From NCBI GenBank assembly GCA_028023455.1, contig JAQFVV010000458.1, positions 250,001-314,000 of the forward strand: a DNA stretch of 64,000 bases, read 5' to 3'. This document shows, in pieces, positions 24,340 through 36,949 of this stretch; the stretch's first letter is position 1; each line of letters opens with the position of its first letter. This DNA comes from Epiperipatus broadwayi. Lineage: Eukaryota; Onychophora; Udeonychophora; Euonychophora; Peripatidae. Both the position numbers and the translations under genes were made by a program. The notes below the pieces were generated by a model. The model ran no database searches. It was not told the origin of the DNA and saw only the letters and a list, made by a program, of their open reading frames with translations.

Positions 24340-24548
24340 TGTACAGCCACCACGAATACTACAATTGGGGGTAAAGGTGGTCAGACCAACAGAAATAAAA
24401 GCAATTCAGAAACAAGGTTTTATAACTAAATACTGACTATTTGCCGCAAGTTACTAATAGTAAGGATTTATTAACAAGCTTAATATGTTTACAATTTATA
24501 CATACTACTTACCAAATATCAATGAGGCATAGTCCCTAGGTCCACTTC
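24340..24548 (-). repeat. 5' LTR of the gypsy element, truncated
   Basis: About 209 bp aligned with the inner part of the 3' LTR; similarity stops after TAGTCCCTAGGTCCACTT. The outer ~300 bp, which would carry most of the promoter, is missing. Confidence 0.8.
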
Positions 24549-25974
24549 TTTAAATATTTTTCTGAATTCTATACGTAATCAATACCTTTTTCTAAATATA
24601 TTTTATCTTATAATTTGTCTATTGTTCACTGTCCTTTCATTCATTTATAAAGTTTCATTGGAATTTATTGCTCATGTATTATTTTTGATGGTTCAAATGT
24701 CCCTAGTGATCATAATTTTTAAAAATGGTTTCTGAATATGTGTGAATAACAATAAATCTATTGCAAAAAAATTTTGAGATTGTTTATAATAAAATTTGCT
24801 GATGCAAATAAATATCTTCTTTACAATATGGATTTATTCTAATAAATCTATGTTCACATAGCATATGCAATTGAAAATCAGTAGAGATTTGATGTCAGGT
24901 ATTTTAATTTATTAAAGGTTTTCAATAAAGTTGATGATACCATTCTCGTTTAAAAATTATATGAATTAGATGTTACTCTTAAATTTATTGATTCGGTTAA
25001 ATTTTTCCTTAGTGGTTGTATGGCATATGTTAAATGTGATTATAAAATCTTGTTAAATATAATTTTAATTTAAATGTTTCATAAGATATTTGATGCTCTC
25101 TCAAAATATACTCAATAGCAATACATCATTTCTAATTTAGCCTCTTTCCTATAAAAATAGTGGATTTGTAAATCCAGTCTCATATCTTTTTCATAAAGAG
25201 AGATCCCAATCTAGATTAAGTATAGCAGAAATCAATTATTTTCTAAGCATGGCAGGTTTGTTAGGTTAGAGCACATGCCTGATTTTTATCCAACAGCTAA
25301 ATGCTGTTAAATTATAGCATCCAGTAAACAATTTGCTCACATTTTTTATTCTGATAAAAATATTTACAGATAAAGAATAAATATTAGGGTTCAGTTTATA
25401 GATATTTGAAATTACACAATGCAGTTGTTGCAGACAATAGCTATATGTGCTAATATTGACACAAGAAATGAGATAGTTTTGGTAGTCTCTTTATCAGATG
25501 ATAATTCACTTATTATAACTAATCAGAACAAAAATGTGGCTCCAATAGATAATAGATCTAGTAATTTTAGGAGAAATTGACTGCAGGCATATCTTTTTGA
25601 ATAAAACCAGTGTCAAGAAAAAGAAAAAAGGTGATCTTGATGATATAATTATTTGACATTCATTATAATAAATGCTGTTTGTTTCGAAGAAGTTGATTAT
25701 AATCTGAACAATCTCTAATTTTTTTGGAATGGTATTCTCTTACAGAGTAACTAGTTTCAATCATATTTTGACTAATAATTAATTGGTGTCAACTGTCCCA
25801 AGTTAATCTGGATTGATTAGTTGAGCGATGATTGTTAGTTGAGCAGTGAAGTGGTTTACTGTCATCCCATGATATTATCTTCATTAGTTTTACTCCCATT
25901 TAGATGTGAAATGAATATAAATGCTTGATTTATTAATGTGTGCATAAACTAATAGGTTTTTTTTTTTTTTCCAG
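24549..25974. other. Intronic AT-rich sequence, possible second gypsy relic
   Basis: No gene. A + strand frame near 25225-25310 reads EINYFLSMAGLLG, reminiscent of the 'EI..FLGLAGYYR' block after the RT palm in gypsy elements. The neighbouring frames are too decayed to confirm it. A long T run and CCAG at 25957-25974 form the acceptor of the next THOC7 exon. Confidence 0.35.
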
Positions 25975-26044
25975 TTGGAGTTGAGAAAAAAACAGTTTCA
26001 TGTTTTGATTTCCTGTATTCACGAATTACAAAGAATTCTAGAAG
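25975..26044 (+). CDS. THOC7: THOC7, penultimate coding exon
   Basis: The exon is preceded by a strong T tract and CCAG and followed by GTAAAA. It encodes LELRKKQFHVLISCIHELQ, RILE, and one base of the next codon. This is the most conserved part of THOC7; in the human protein the segment is 'LELRRKQFHVLL.TIHELQ..LE'. It is the main reason for the identification. It starts in phase 0, which fits the end of the exon at 11389-11455. The intron before it is 14.5 kb and filled with transposons; the one after it is 9.0 kb. Confidence 0.92.
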
Positions 26045-27959
26045 GTAAAAGACTTTCTTTTAGTGTTTTATTATGTGTTTGAAAATAGGTATTGGATTAT
26101 TATGATGTAATAAAATTATCAAAGATGAGAGTAAAAATACATTGTATTTAGTTATATGATTTAATAGTTGGAAAGGAAATTACTATCTGCTGACTTTCTT
26201 ACATTAGTCAGGAGACCTAATTTTTGAGTCAATCCTTTCTTTTTCTGTTTAATAAGACATCCAATTTTATGTTTTCAGATTTCTAAATATATGAAAATGT
26301 GTGAATTGTTTTTTATTTAGAGTTTTACTATATTATTTTTTTGTATTAATCTTTTGCTTTCTAGCTTATAATAAATACAAAACAAGCAACACTCTTTATA
26401 CGTATTGCCACTATATATGCAAAACAAATAAAAAACAGTAATATTAATTTAATCGTGTTAAATGTCTTATCTTGAGAATTACTATTATTTAAACCAGTCA
26501 AAGACAACTGTAGTCTTAAATGTCTTTATTTTCAAGAATTTATTTTTGTTTTTTGTTAAAATACAATAAAGCTCATCTGTTGGAGAAAAGAGAGTCAAAG
26601 AATACATAAAGAGCAATGTTCAGGTAAAAAAAATAATGACTCCTGTCCATGCATGGAAAGTCTTACTTGTAGCATTCGTCTCTAATCACAATAATTCAGT
26701 GATAGTTATTATAAAAAAGAATATGACTTAAATATTCTTTTCAATATTAATTTAAGTACAGCTAACAAATTCTGTAGAATGGAAACTTTTCAATACTATA
26801 TGTTAAAACTAATGGAAGTGCCCTAGTTATAACCTGAACCATGTGACTTATTCAATCATGAAATATTTCCTGTTGCCAGTCCAAAATTGATGATGGTTTA
26901 ATATATAGCTCTTGTCTGTCCATAATGGAAGTGTTTTCTTATTGTCTATAGTTGTTAAGCCTATTGATAAAGTAGAAATACTGACACTAAGAAGATAAAA
27001 TTTAACGCTGAAGAAGTCAGTACTGATCAATCAACATCTAAGAATTTTATTTTAACTGGGACCCAAGGCAAGCACAGTATAGGACACATGCAGAATTACA
27101 GAATGTGATGCATAGATATATCTATGACTAATAGTAAGCTTATTTAATTATCAAAAGACCTCAATTATTTAAAAGATTTTCATTATGGTAAAATATGTAT
27201 ATATTTTTTTGTTGTAAATATTAAATTTTTTTTGGTACTGTTTTATTAGCTAATGTCAGTCACTTGACGTTATGCAAAAACACAGAAGTATAACATTACC
27301 GGGCCGCAGGCATAAAAATTAATTTTTAATATCTTTATATATTAATGTATGTTAGCGTATCTACAAAATCCACAAGTATGTTTATTTGTTATTTAGTTGA
27401 TGATGTGGAACTTATGTATATAAATGAGAAGTTGGATGCTAGAAATTAAAATAAGTTCAAATTTTACTCTCACTCTGCTATGTAAGGCGGAACTCGTTTG
27501 TAAATAAATTAGACAAGTTATATTTATTATATATGTATACTTAATCAAACCAGATATGTATTAATTAATTACACATTAGAAGGCTAATAATTATGTACAT
27601 GTCTGCTAATTTAATCTTTGGAATAGAGAGTTACCGTGCGATCTTTTTTATAGATTTAGATATTCAATAAGAATCAGATCTATATGCATAAATAGTTCAA
27701 CGACGATAGCTATTAATAATTACTCATGCTAAGAATAAAATGCTGGTATAATACCTACAATTAAATTAATTAAATGTCTTTAAGGAAAAAGGGTTTTTTA
27801 TTCATTTCATAATGGATTGGGTTTTTTTTTTGTAGCATAGTAACATATGGGATGGTATACCTATATATTAATGTTAATATGGTTGTTTGACTGTATCTGC
27901 AATACTGTGTAGTGGTATCATGTGTCTATGTTCTTTTATTGCTTTTCAAAATACTTTAT
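26045..27959. other. THOC7 intron, AT-rich, no feature identified
   Basis: No coding sequence recognised. A short ACCGGGCCGCAGGC island at 27298-27311 stands out in base composition but has no assigned role. Confidence 0.4.
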
Positions 27960-28430
27960 TGGCCAATCCTTAAATACTGGAAATGCCCAGAGTGAACTCC
28001 TCCTAAATGGGCAAACCAAAAAAATGGACATAAGTTATCGAAGCATGCTTCATCCCTGAACCTGGCTCACACTATGGCTTTCAAAATGAATGGGATTCTG
28101 TAGCCATCGAAGCAGTCTCCTTTTGAAGAGAACACTTTCGCTGACAGGAACGGGACTTGCATCTGAACTATGAAATGGATTTGGACATCTCCAATCTCAT
28201 CGTTTCACCACACACATATCTCTTGGCATGTAGAAGTATGTTGTTGTCCTGTAAAAATGCCACCGTGCCAGCTTCTGTGCATGGCAGTTGCCACAATTTG
28301 AAGAGCTTGGTTTTGCAGTCAGCCATTTTATTTGTCACAGACATGTTCTCGCACAAACATGAGCTGGTCAAAATCTTGCTTGGACGTAACCTTTCTGACT
28401 TTTTTGAAGATTCCACATTGTGTAGGGAAG
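27960..28430 (-). pseudogene. Merlin/ISXO2-like transposase relic
   Basis: Minus-strand frames from 28416 leftward read TEAGTVAFLQDNNILL, YVCGETMRLEMSKSIS, a stop, then FRCKSRSCQRKCSLQKET. This is followed by decayed 'YVHFFGLPI' and 'EEFTLGIS' stretches separated by stops. The order resembles the N-terminal zinc-ribbon and linker of ISXO2/IS1595-type transposases (Merlin elements in animals): 'E.GtvaFLQ..GLL', 'C..C..M.L', 'wRC....C....S.R.gt', 'yfw', 'G.s..T..dW'. One Cys of the ribbon is missing and at least three stops are present. The catalytic DDE part was not found. The identification rests on motif order only. Confidence 0.5.
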
Positions 28431-28740
28431 CATGGTGATGGGTTTACAATTGTTAGGAGTTAAGAATAGGTCAGATGATTTGCAAGCTAATTTCTTTGAC
28501 ATGCATATTTGAAGAGTTAGGGCAGGCTGAAGTCCAGATACCCTCAGGTGATATTGCAGTGAACTTTGAGCATTGGGATAAAGAGCGCAACACAAAGCAG
28601 CAGGCTGGCTGCCAGAACGGCATGCAAAATGGCCTCTTTCTGTGCTTTTGCATAAAAATAAAGCCATGAAGTGGCTGACATGAGCTAATAGAACAGTAGT
28701 TTTTTTCTTATAGTTACTAATATTGTGGGGAGCATGCAAC
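28431..28740. repeat. GC-richer tail next to the Merlin-like relic
   Basis: Less AT-rich than its surroundings and continuous with the transposase relic, so probably part of the same insertion. It has overlapping open frames on both strands (28368-28739 -, 28475-28669 +), none with a recognised domain. Confidence 0.35.
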
Positions 28741-30239
28741 TCTTATATGTTGATTGTTACTCTTATTTTAATTATTACTATATTTGTTTTTATCATAATT
28801 ATTATTTTATTTACGAAATTATTATGTAAAGCAGGAATGTGTCTATGTTAGAAATGAAAAAAGCCTGTGAATACATTTAAAAAATAGATTAATATCTGTC
28901 ATAATTAAACTTTAATTTTCAAAATAAGAAGCCCATGTATTCCTCTTATATATAGATTCAAGGATCATGATATCAGTGTATGTAAATTAATATTTATAAT
29001 GATAGATATCAATCCAGATTTTTTATTGTTTTATTATATAAATTATTTAATTGTCTGTACTATTCTTATCTCATTAATCTGATTCCTAATGCATATATGA
29101 AGAATTCACTATTGAGTCTGAAAATTCATTGTTCTGAGCTGGGACATGTTAATGGTATGAAATAGATATGATGTTGCTCGAGAGTAATGTATTCATTCAA
29201 AATAAAGTAATGCTCATAATATTGTTCAAACCCCATATATAAAATACGGATGAGAATGTATGCTGATCAGGGAATATAATCTGCGTATCTTTTATAAAAG
29301 TTATTTAAATAATATATTATTTGGTCGTTATCATCAATCTTAAATATATCTAATTAAGAGTGTTTTTATATTTCTTTACAATGGTAAAGCAAATAGTGTT
29401 GAAATGTATAGCTTGATTTATGAATTTATTCATCTGCCTATTTCTGGAAGTCACCAGAAAGGGTACTATTGAGTTTTCTAGTACAATATATATATACTGC
29501 ATATACTTTTGGGGTGGAGTCAGTTTGCTAATATCCACCCTTTACAGTTTTGTTATTGTAGTTTGTTATTACTATATGATTATTCATATTATAAATAGAT
29601 GTGAATTGACTTTATCATTAGCCAGTATAGTAAATTAACTGGCTTTTATCTCAGGAATTTAAGTTGGCAAAAATACTATGACTTTCCTTTTCAAATGCCT
29701 GAAAGTTCTTAACTGAGATATCTGTTTAATTTTTTAGAATGTATCTATAAATACTCTTCTATTATATTCATGTGAGGTAGAAATAATTTATGATCCTTAT
29801 TGTCTGAAAGTGATAAAATCATCAATCAAAGTAGCAGTTGGTGTTCAAAGACATAGAATATTATGAATAATCGAATTACTGACCTAGGCCGCTATTCAGC
29901 GATAATTTGTTATTGCTATAATTATAAATTATTTTCAAGTAAAAAAATATTGGAATGAATTGAAAGAACTGTCTAATATTAGATGTGATATTATTGGACT
30001 TTGTGAAGGTAGAAGAGAAAGTAAAGACAGTTGATTTGAAAAACCATTGTGTACTTAGATATTGCAAGAAAAATTAGAGTGGATTCATTACAAATATAAG
30101 AATAACATTAGAGATTGAGGGCATGTTATATAGAATGCCAAAACGAATGTATTCATCTTAATGAAATATACCAAATACAGATAATTCCGATTTAAGCCCG
30201 AACATCTTCTCATTTTAATTTTAAGGGATTTTTATATAG
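28741..30239. other. THOC7 intron, AT-rich, no feature identified
   Basis: No coding sequence or clear repeat recognised. Confidence 0.4.
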
Positions 30240-30270
30240 TTATACAGAATGATATTGATCAGATTAAGCA

Positions 30271-30610
30271 ACTTTCTAAACCTGTCATAGGAGATTATAT
30301 TGAAAGATTAAAGTGCTAATAAATAAATTTGATTATGGAAATAGAAGTAAATAAGGATGTATACATGTGGAATTTAAAGAAGAAAAAAATCTATATATTA
30401 TGGATTTTTTTCAAAAACAAACCAAAAAATAAATGGATTAACTTTCTAAACCTGTCATAGGAGATTATATTGAAAGATTAAAGTGCTAATAAATAAATTT
30501 GATTATGGAAATAGCAGTAAAGAAGGATGTACACATGTGGAATTTAAAGAAGAAAAAAATTCTATATATTATGGATTTTTTTTCAAAAACAAGCCAAAAA
30601 ATAAATGGTT
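30271..30610 (+). repeat. 170-bp tandem duplication inside the LINE endonuclease region
   Basis: The segment beginning ACTTTCTAAACCTGTCATAG occurs at 30271 and again at 30441. The copies differ by only a few substitutions and single-base changes, so the duplication is younger than the LINE insertion. Confidence 0.9.
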
Positions 30611-31769
30611 TATATTTTGAGTAATAGAAAATTTATATGTCAAGAATAATGTATTTAATAGTAATTAATGAGATGTATGTGTTAATACAAAAATAGAGTG
30701 ACAAAAGCTGTTAAGAAAGACAGTATTATTAACAGTTGATATTTCTAACCTTCAGAAATACTCCAATGAATTAAACTAGAACTTGCAAATCATTTTCAAA
30801 TGTGAATGATTTAAATAAGAAGATATTTTAGTAAGAATGGTATACACAGATAAGTATAAAAAAGCAGCGATTCACCAGTAAATTTTCAATTAATACAATG
30901 CAATATATAAAGGAAAATAAAGTACTCCATTTAAAAGATTCCAATATATTAGCAAAGAAAGCTGTAGATAAGAACAAAAGTGTAAAACAAATCTTGGTAT
31001 TGAAAGGAAAGTTTTTCATTTATAAAAACAAAAATTGGCATTATTACTAAAAGAGATATGACATCATGACAAAAGTGAAAATAGTTCTTATAATTTTAAT
31101 ATCTTTTGAAATACCAAACATTAATTAAATGATGTGATGAAATTTAGAATTGAGTCTTTGAAGAATGGAAAATCTCCAGAAAATGATGAAATTATTATCA
31201 ATATCTTAAAAAAAGTAGAGAAATTGTTGGCAAAGCTACAATGTATACCAAATGACTAAATGATGAAGATATATTGAATGAATGAATACAGTAGAATATT
31301 GATAGTTAGAAAGATCAAAAAATATAAATTATAGATCCCATTAGTCTTTTATCATTTCTATTTAAAAAAAAATTCTGCATGGAGAACTTTGAACTTAAGT
31401 CAATCAAAAGATCAAGTTGAATTTAAAAAAAAGTATTAAGATACATTATAGAAAGGACCAATGAGTGGAAATTTTTTTATTGTTTAGATTGTAGATTATG
31501 ATAAAAACATTCGACTCTGAAGCATTTCTGAGTATTTTAAGTTTTGGAACATTGAGATATAGTTAAGACCCAGAATATTGTCAAATTCTGAAGTATATTA
31601 AAATGCAATAGCATGAATTAGATTACATAATGACATGAAGGTGATTAATATTAGTAATAAGATAATTCCATATCCAAAAGTTTTTAGAATAATTTTGTTA
31701 AGTATTTCATAGACTGCAATGTACATGAGATATTTTTTTTTATATAGTGCGATGTTTATGAATTGTAAT

Positions 31770-32304
31770 AAACTAAAGATCAGCTTTTCAAACTAATGCA
31801 CATGCACTTTTTATGGAGCTTAATAATAAATGAATACTCTCATCTCCAACACAAGATAAAGTCTTTGTGAAAGAATAGAATGAATCTACCTATTCTTTCA
31901 ACCCAAACACTTAAGTATGGGCAAATCTTAAGTACTGGGAATGAGAGCATGAAGATATTAACCAATCACTTTAAATTACTTTTACTATGTCTGAATGAAT
32001 GACACCTGCAAAATTTACTAGAATTTACGATATGTCATTCTTAAATGAAATTAAACATATGTAAATGAGATATTTATTTTATATAGCGTGATGTTTATGA
32101 ATTGTAATAAACTAAAGATCTTCACGCTCTCATTTCCAGTACTTAAGATTTGCCCATACTTAAGCATTTGGGCTGAAAGAATAGGTGGATTCATTCTATT
32201 CTTTCACAAAGACTTTATCTTGTGTTGGAGATGAGAGTATTCATATATTATTAAGATTCATAAAAAGCGCATGTGCATTAGCTTGAAAAGCTAATCTTTA
32301 GTTT
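31770..32304. repeat. Foldback: 187-bp inverted repeats with 161-bp spacer
   Basis: Arms 31770-31956 and 32118-32304 are reverse complements over their full 187 bp with roughly a dozen mismatches. A separate ~50-bp direct repeat (GATGTTTATGAATTGTAATAAACTAAAGAT block) sits immediately before and overlapping each arm start (31722-31783 and 32062-32120). The structure interrupts the RT region of the LINE. No open frame. Confidence 0.9.
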
Positions 32305-32720
32305 ATAGACTGAAATGGTAAATTTAAGGAAGTAAAAATAAATGGAACATTATGCAAATCATTTAGATTTTGCAGATGATGTGGTTGCTTCTGCAAATAA
32401 TACTCCAGAATTTCTATGTTGCAAGAGCTATTAGATGCACCAAAAAAAAAAAAAAATAGTATTAAAATTAAATGATAAAAAGACTAAAATAATGTTTAAT
32501 AGCTTTTCAAAATAAGAAAATAAAGATTGATAGTAATGAGTTAAGGGAATTTAAGTTTCAAACCCTTCAATGATATTGCTTGAAATATAGTAGATGTAAT
32601 TATTCATAAAATTAAATTTGGATGGGATGTGTTTGGTAGAAGTAAAGTTATATTTAAAAAAATATGCTTATGTCTTTAAAATAAGTTCTGTTTAGTGAAT
32701 TTTTTTTTTTTGTATCTAAG

Positions 32721-35044
32721 AAAGAAATTTTAAAATTGGCAAAATAAAATTATTATACTATAAAAGAATTTGCGAGCTTTAATTTCAGATTTGACACATT
32801 AAAAAAGTTCCATATATCCAGATAATTGTAGTTCTACTTAAGAAATGGTTGAGATTTTATAAAGTATTCATGAAATTGTTTGTATTTTATGAAATCTTCA
32901 GATTCATATTAACTAAGATATGTAATGAATGAATTTAGTTTTCTAATATTGCTTTCAAATTATTTACATTTACCAGACCCAATTATATGTGAATATATAT
33001 TTGCAATGGATCTTATACCATCAATTATACAATGAAAAAATCCTCAAATCAAGCACTACCATTCTGCATGAAAGCAGGTTCAATTGAAATAACAGAAAGC
33101 CTACAAATGTCATACTGATACCATTTTCCCACTCACACATAGTCTGAACTACCTCATTTCATAGAAATATGTTTTTATCATTTGTTATGAAACATGCTTA
33201 AATTTGAAAGCCTATTTCAAATACGGCTTTTTATTGATTGAAGCAAGTTAGCATTATTCATAACAGTTTTAGTGGGAATACAATGTGCTGCATTTAATTT
33301 GTCACCAGCATATAATCAAATTACAAAGAGAGTCAACCAAATTAAAAATTAGACAGCCATTGCAATCAGCAATATAAAATAAAAATATTCATGAATAGAG
33401 GTGTCATTCTTTAAGCTGTTCATAATTGTGGAAGTGGCATTGATGCCAAAATCTGAATACTATGCTTTTTGGTTGTTTTTAATTTGATCATAACTGGTCA
33501 CATAAATTAATAGCACATGGTTTGAATACAAATATACTCAACATATTTAAATTACAAACATTATGATTCTATAATAGTTTGTGTTAAGAATTAGCAAGCA
33601 ATGGCAAAGCTATCATGGATGATGATGATTTGTAAGTGAAAGAATCTAATGTCTATTTGCTTCAACCTGTCTTTCGGCAGATATTTAGATATAAATATAC
33701 ATATGTATGAATATAAAATCAAATGCCAAAAATTAAACTAGACAATTTATAATCAAGTCACTAGTCCAAAATTAAATTATAAATCTTCTCTGCCAAGGCA
33801 GATTTATCAAGATCAAAGTAATATAAAAATATATGCTATCCAAATTATGGGAAATTAAAATAATATATATTTGTTTTTTGTTTTGCATTTGAGAAGACTG
33901 TTTTAGCAAGAAAATGATTGATAGTGGATTTATATATAATTTTGGCTAGTGATTTAATTGTGAATTGATGTATTTGTTTATGTATGAATATATATATATT
34001 GAATCAATATTTAATATGTGATTGGATAGATTGTCAGATACTTATTATTAAAGTGAACTTCTCATTGAGCATTTGTTTTCATTATAGGACTTTCATTTAT
34101 TAATTAACTTGCAGTCTTAGATTAGATTACTCAGTTAATTGGGTGAAGCATTTACTTTTTGATATAATATATATCTCTCCAATAATTTTGTGTGAAAAAT
34201 ATATTATGGAAAAAGAATATCCAGTAAATGCCTTATTGCATTTGCAGTAAACTTTTATATTTACTATTAAAATTAAAAAATAATGCAACATTGTAATATA
34301 TAATGATGAACCATTTTGAATAACAGTCAATATTAAATATATAAATAAACAGTACTGTATTTAAAGATCTATTAGACTGAAAATACCAGAAAGCCATTAT
34401 CCAAGATTTAAATATTCACCTGAATTGCTTCACCAATTAGGAAATCAACTTCTATCATAATTAATATCTTAATTATATCTAAATCTTATACAAATTAATT
34501 ATCTTTAATATTTAATGCAAAATGTAAAACGTCTATAAAATATGCTGGTTAAACAAATATAATCTATAATGTCAGACCCACTCATTTTAAAGAGAGAAAT
34601 AATTTTATTTTCATTCTAAAAACCATCTTACATCAAATATTCTGTGTATATGTAATAAAATAGAACAGTGATGTTAATTGCAATATAGTACTTACATACA
34701 TATACATTTAACATCATTGTTTTACTTGCTTAATAATTCATCAATACATATATAAGAATTAGTATGTAAAAGCGTTAGTTATATATATGAATTTTATGTA
34801 AATAAGATGACTAGATTTGCAGATATCTTATCTCTAATGATTCCATAGAAAGCTAATTAGTATTATTACAAATAGACAATAGATTAATACATATATATAT
34901 ACATTGTATTTTACTTATAAATATGATAAGAATTTTTACAACTTAATAATAAAAACAATTATAATTTTTTTTAGTACAATTTAATATTAAAGTCAGTCTC
35001 ATATATACCTTCTTAATTATAGATGTAATTTTGTTTATTTGTAG
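32721..35044. other. THOC7 intron, AT-rich, no feature identified
   Basis: No coding sequence recognised; only short AT microsatellites (for example near 33988-34000 and 34891-34902). Confidence 0.4.
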
Positions 35045-35109
35045 TTGATGAAGAAAAAGCCAATATGGAAGGAGAAATGGAGACTTCTCATACAATTAAT
35101 TTAAATTAA
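35045..35109 (+). CDS. THOC7: THOC7, terminal coding exon
   Basis: After the acceptor TTTGTAG the exon completes a split Val codon and reads DEEKANMEGEMETSHTINLN, then TAA at 35107-35109. The acidic, Met/Glu-rich C-terminus fits the family; the human tail also runs 'DEK...E....METD'. Phase agrees with the exon ending at 26044. Together the three exons give 66 residues, about the C-terminal third of a ~200-residue protein. The tail is short and weakly conserved, so its identity rests on phase, position and the DEEK start. Confidence 0.85.
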
Positions 35110-35177
35110 TTTATAGTGATTTTTTTTTATACTCATCTAGCAATTAAAAGTGCTCATTTTTGTAAATCTCTTTAATT

Positions 35178-35183
35178 AATAAA
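35178..35183 (+). terminator. Polyadenylation signal of THOC7 (AATAAA)
   Basis: Canonical AATAAA 69 bp after the stop codon, followed by AT-rich sequence. In DNA this rich in A and T the motif also arises by chance, so it is supported mainly by position. Confidence 0.55.
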
Positions 35184-36949
35184 AGATATAAAATTTATAT
35201 ATATAACTGGTCATAGTCATTTATTACAAAATTTGATATTTTATTGTTCAAGTTTCCAAACATAAATGTATCTATGTATACTCAGTCATTGTGATTACTT
35301 GCATACAATATCATTTAGTTAATTAAATTTATTTTATTATAGATGATAATAATCATTATTCATTTATTAATAGCTACTCATAAATCGTATGGCCATCCTA
35401 TCTACATAAAAAATGCAATAATGAAGAACAAAAAGTTAAAGATTAATTTTGTGCCAACTATAAAAACCAATTTGTAAAACAGTCATTCATCGGGTTTGTT
35501 TAATCTGTCTATATAATATTTTGTGATAGTTTCTTTAAAACTCTTCTGCAACAATAAACTATTTTCCCTGAAAATTTTTCAGTATATTTGCCAGATTATT
35601 GTCCCAATCCAGCAAGCTAATGGTATTACTAGTCAGTCTTTCCATTATCATTTTCAGAATACAAAGATTTTCCATTATATAATTAAAATTTTTTCTGATG
35701 TTATCATGTTGAAATCTGCTGCACCTCAGCTGCAAAGATATTTAAACTGGTAAAAAAAATATTCTCAAAGGGATAATTATTTAAGTTAAAAGTTACAGAG
35801 ATTTTTCCTCTAGTCTTGGCTGATACAGCACCTACATGTTTTGAAAAATACAACCAAAGTCCTTTTACATTACATTTACGGTATTAAGAATTAATTCTAT
35901 GGATCATTTTTTGAATTAGAAAAAAATAGCATAATTATGAGCATACTGTAAATGTAGAAACCAAGAAAATAAAGTTTTTGTTTTTAATCAAGTCAAATTG
36001 AAAATTTTACTATTAAACCTATATCATATTTAGATTCCTGGTTAATGAAGATGCCAATAAATTATATCAAAGATAACAATCATGAAAATAAAATTTGTTG
36101 ATTATATATTAATCTATTAATGCTAGTTTTCATTTCAAATGCTTTAGATTTTCCATTACCAATATTGTTTTGTCTCATACCATCATGTAGAAGCTACAAT
36201 CAGCTAATTTGAAACTTTGCTGCAAACTTTTTCATTTAACTGACTCAAATATCTTATTAAATTGATTAAAGCAAAATATTTCTTGCATTGGCTTGGGATT
36301 CAAAACCATATCTATAGTTCCTTTGGATGTTACTAGGAAATTTGTGTTCACTCTCTAGAAGTAAATGTTAGTTATACTAAATTTCAATAATCAATTTGAA
36401 TTTTCAAATTAGTCATGTTACTGAGATACAAAATTATTTTAAGGATTGTTGTAAGTAAATTTTTTTTTGGATTTACTAAAAAGAAAAATTCAATTTTTCT
36501 AACAAATGTATTATTAGTGAAAAGTAAAAGAAAATGTGGCATTCTATAGTTTAGTTATAAAATGACTGTGAAGCTTAATAAGAAATATAGATTTAAAAAC
36601 AAAAAGCTGAAAATAATATTTAAACAGGAAAAACAATTATATTGAATCAACTTATATATCTTTTAATGATAGTGTTTTAATAACAGACAAAAACTGAGAA
36701 TTTCAATTGCTTTTTTAAAATAATGCATGAAATCAAAATGATTGCATTTAATGATGTATCTAATCACTTCAATGAGATTTATGCAAAATATTCATTTAGA
36801 TGAGGTTGAAACAATTTTTAAAACATTGATTGTGCATCAGATGGGAACTGAACTAGTGAAGATTTAAAGTATGATAGTGATATATTAATTTCAAAACTAC
36901 TAAAATTTGTAAAAATATGAACATAAAAACTCATTTGATCTTAAGAATA
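35184..36949. other. Intergenic AT-rich sequence, no feature identified
   Basis: Nothing recognised; the 76-codon open frame at 35523-35753 (+) shows no domain. Confidence 0.4.

Larger units (their letters stand above)
21200..24548 (-). mobile_element. Ty3/gypsy LTR retrotransposon, internally deleted (no reverse transcriptase)
   Basis: Direct repeats at 21200-21739 and 24340-24548 bound gag and pol remains on the minus strand. Going leftward from the 5' LTR there is a PBS-like site (24312-24328), gag with zinc knuckles and protease-like sequence. Then come the very start of the RT region, the integrase zinc domain, the integrase core and tail, a PPT (21740-21752) and the 3' LTR. The RT and RNase H domains are missing; the join is somewhere around 22990-23110. 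Frameshifts and stops occur throughout. Total about 3.3 kb against about 5 kb for an intact relative. Confidence 0.85.
30240..32720 (+). mobile_element. Non-LTR retrotransposon (RTE-like), second copy, + strand, broken
   Basis: Endonuclease-type sequence (YGN, then GVHMWNLKKKKILYIMDFF and TSQKING) lies at about 30500-30630. RT blocks follow: IESLKNGKSPENDEIIINIL near 31150-31200, a DYDKN remnant of the 'DYeKAFD' block near 31495, the active-site block HLDFADDVV at 32360-32386, and KIKFGWDVFGRSKV near 32609-32650. The last two closely match the minus-strand copy at 1989-2571, so both belong to one family. Many stops and a foldback insertion between RT blocks make it inactive. Confidence 0.75.

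Noticed and set aside
28157-28438. 93-codon + strand frame
   Set aside because: Antisense to the Merlin-like transposase frame, which has a better family pattern.
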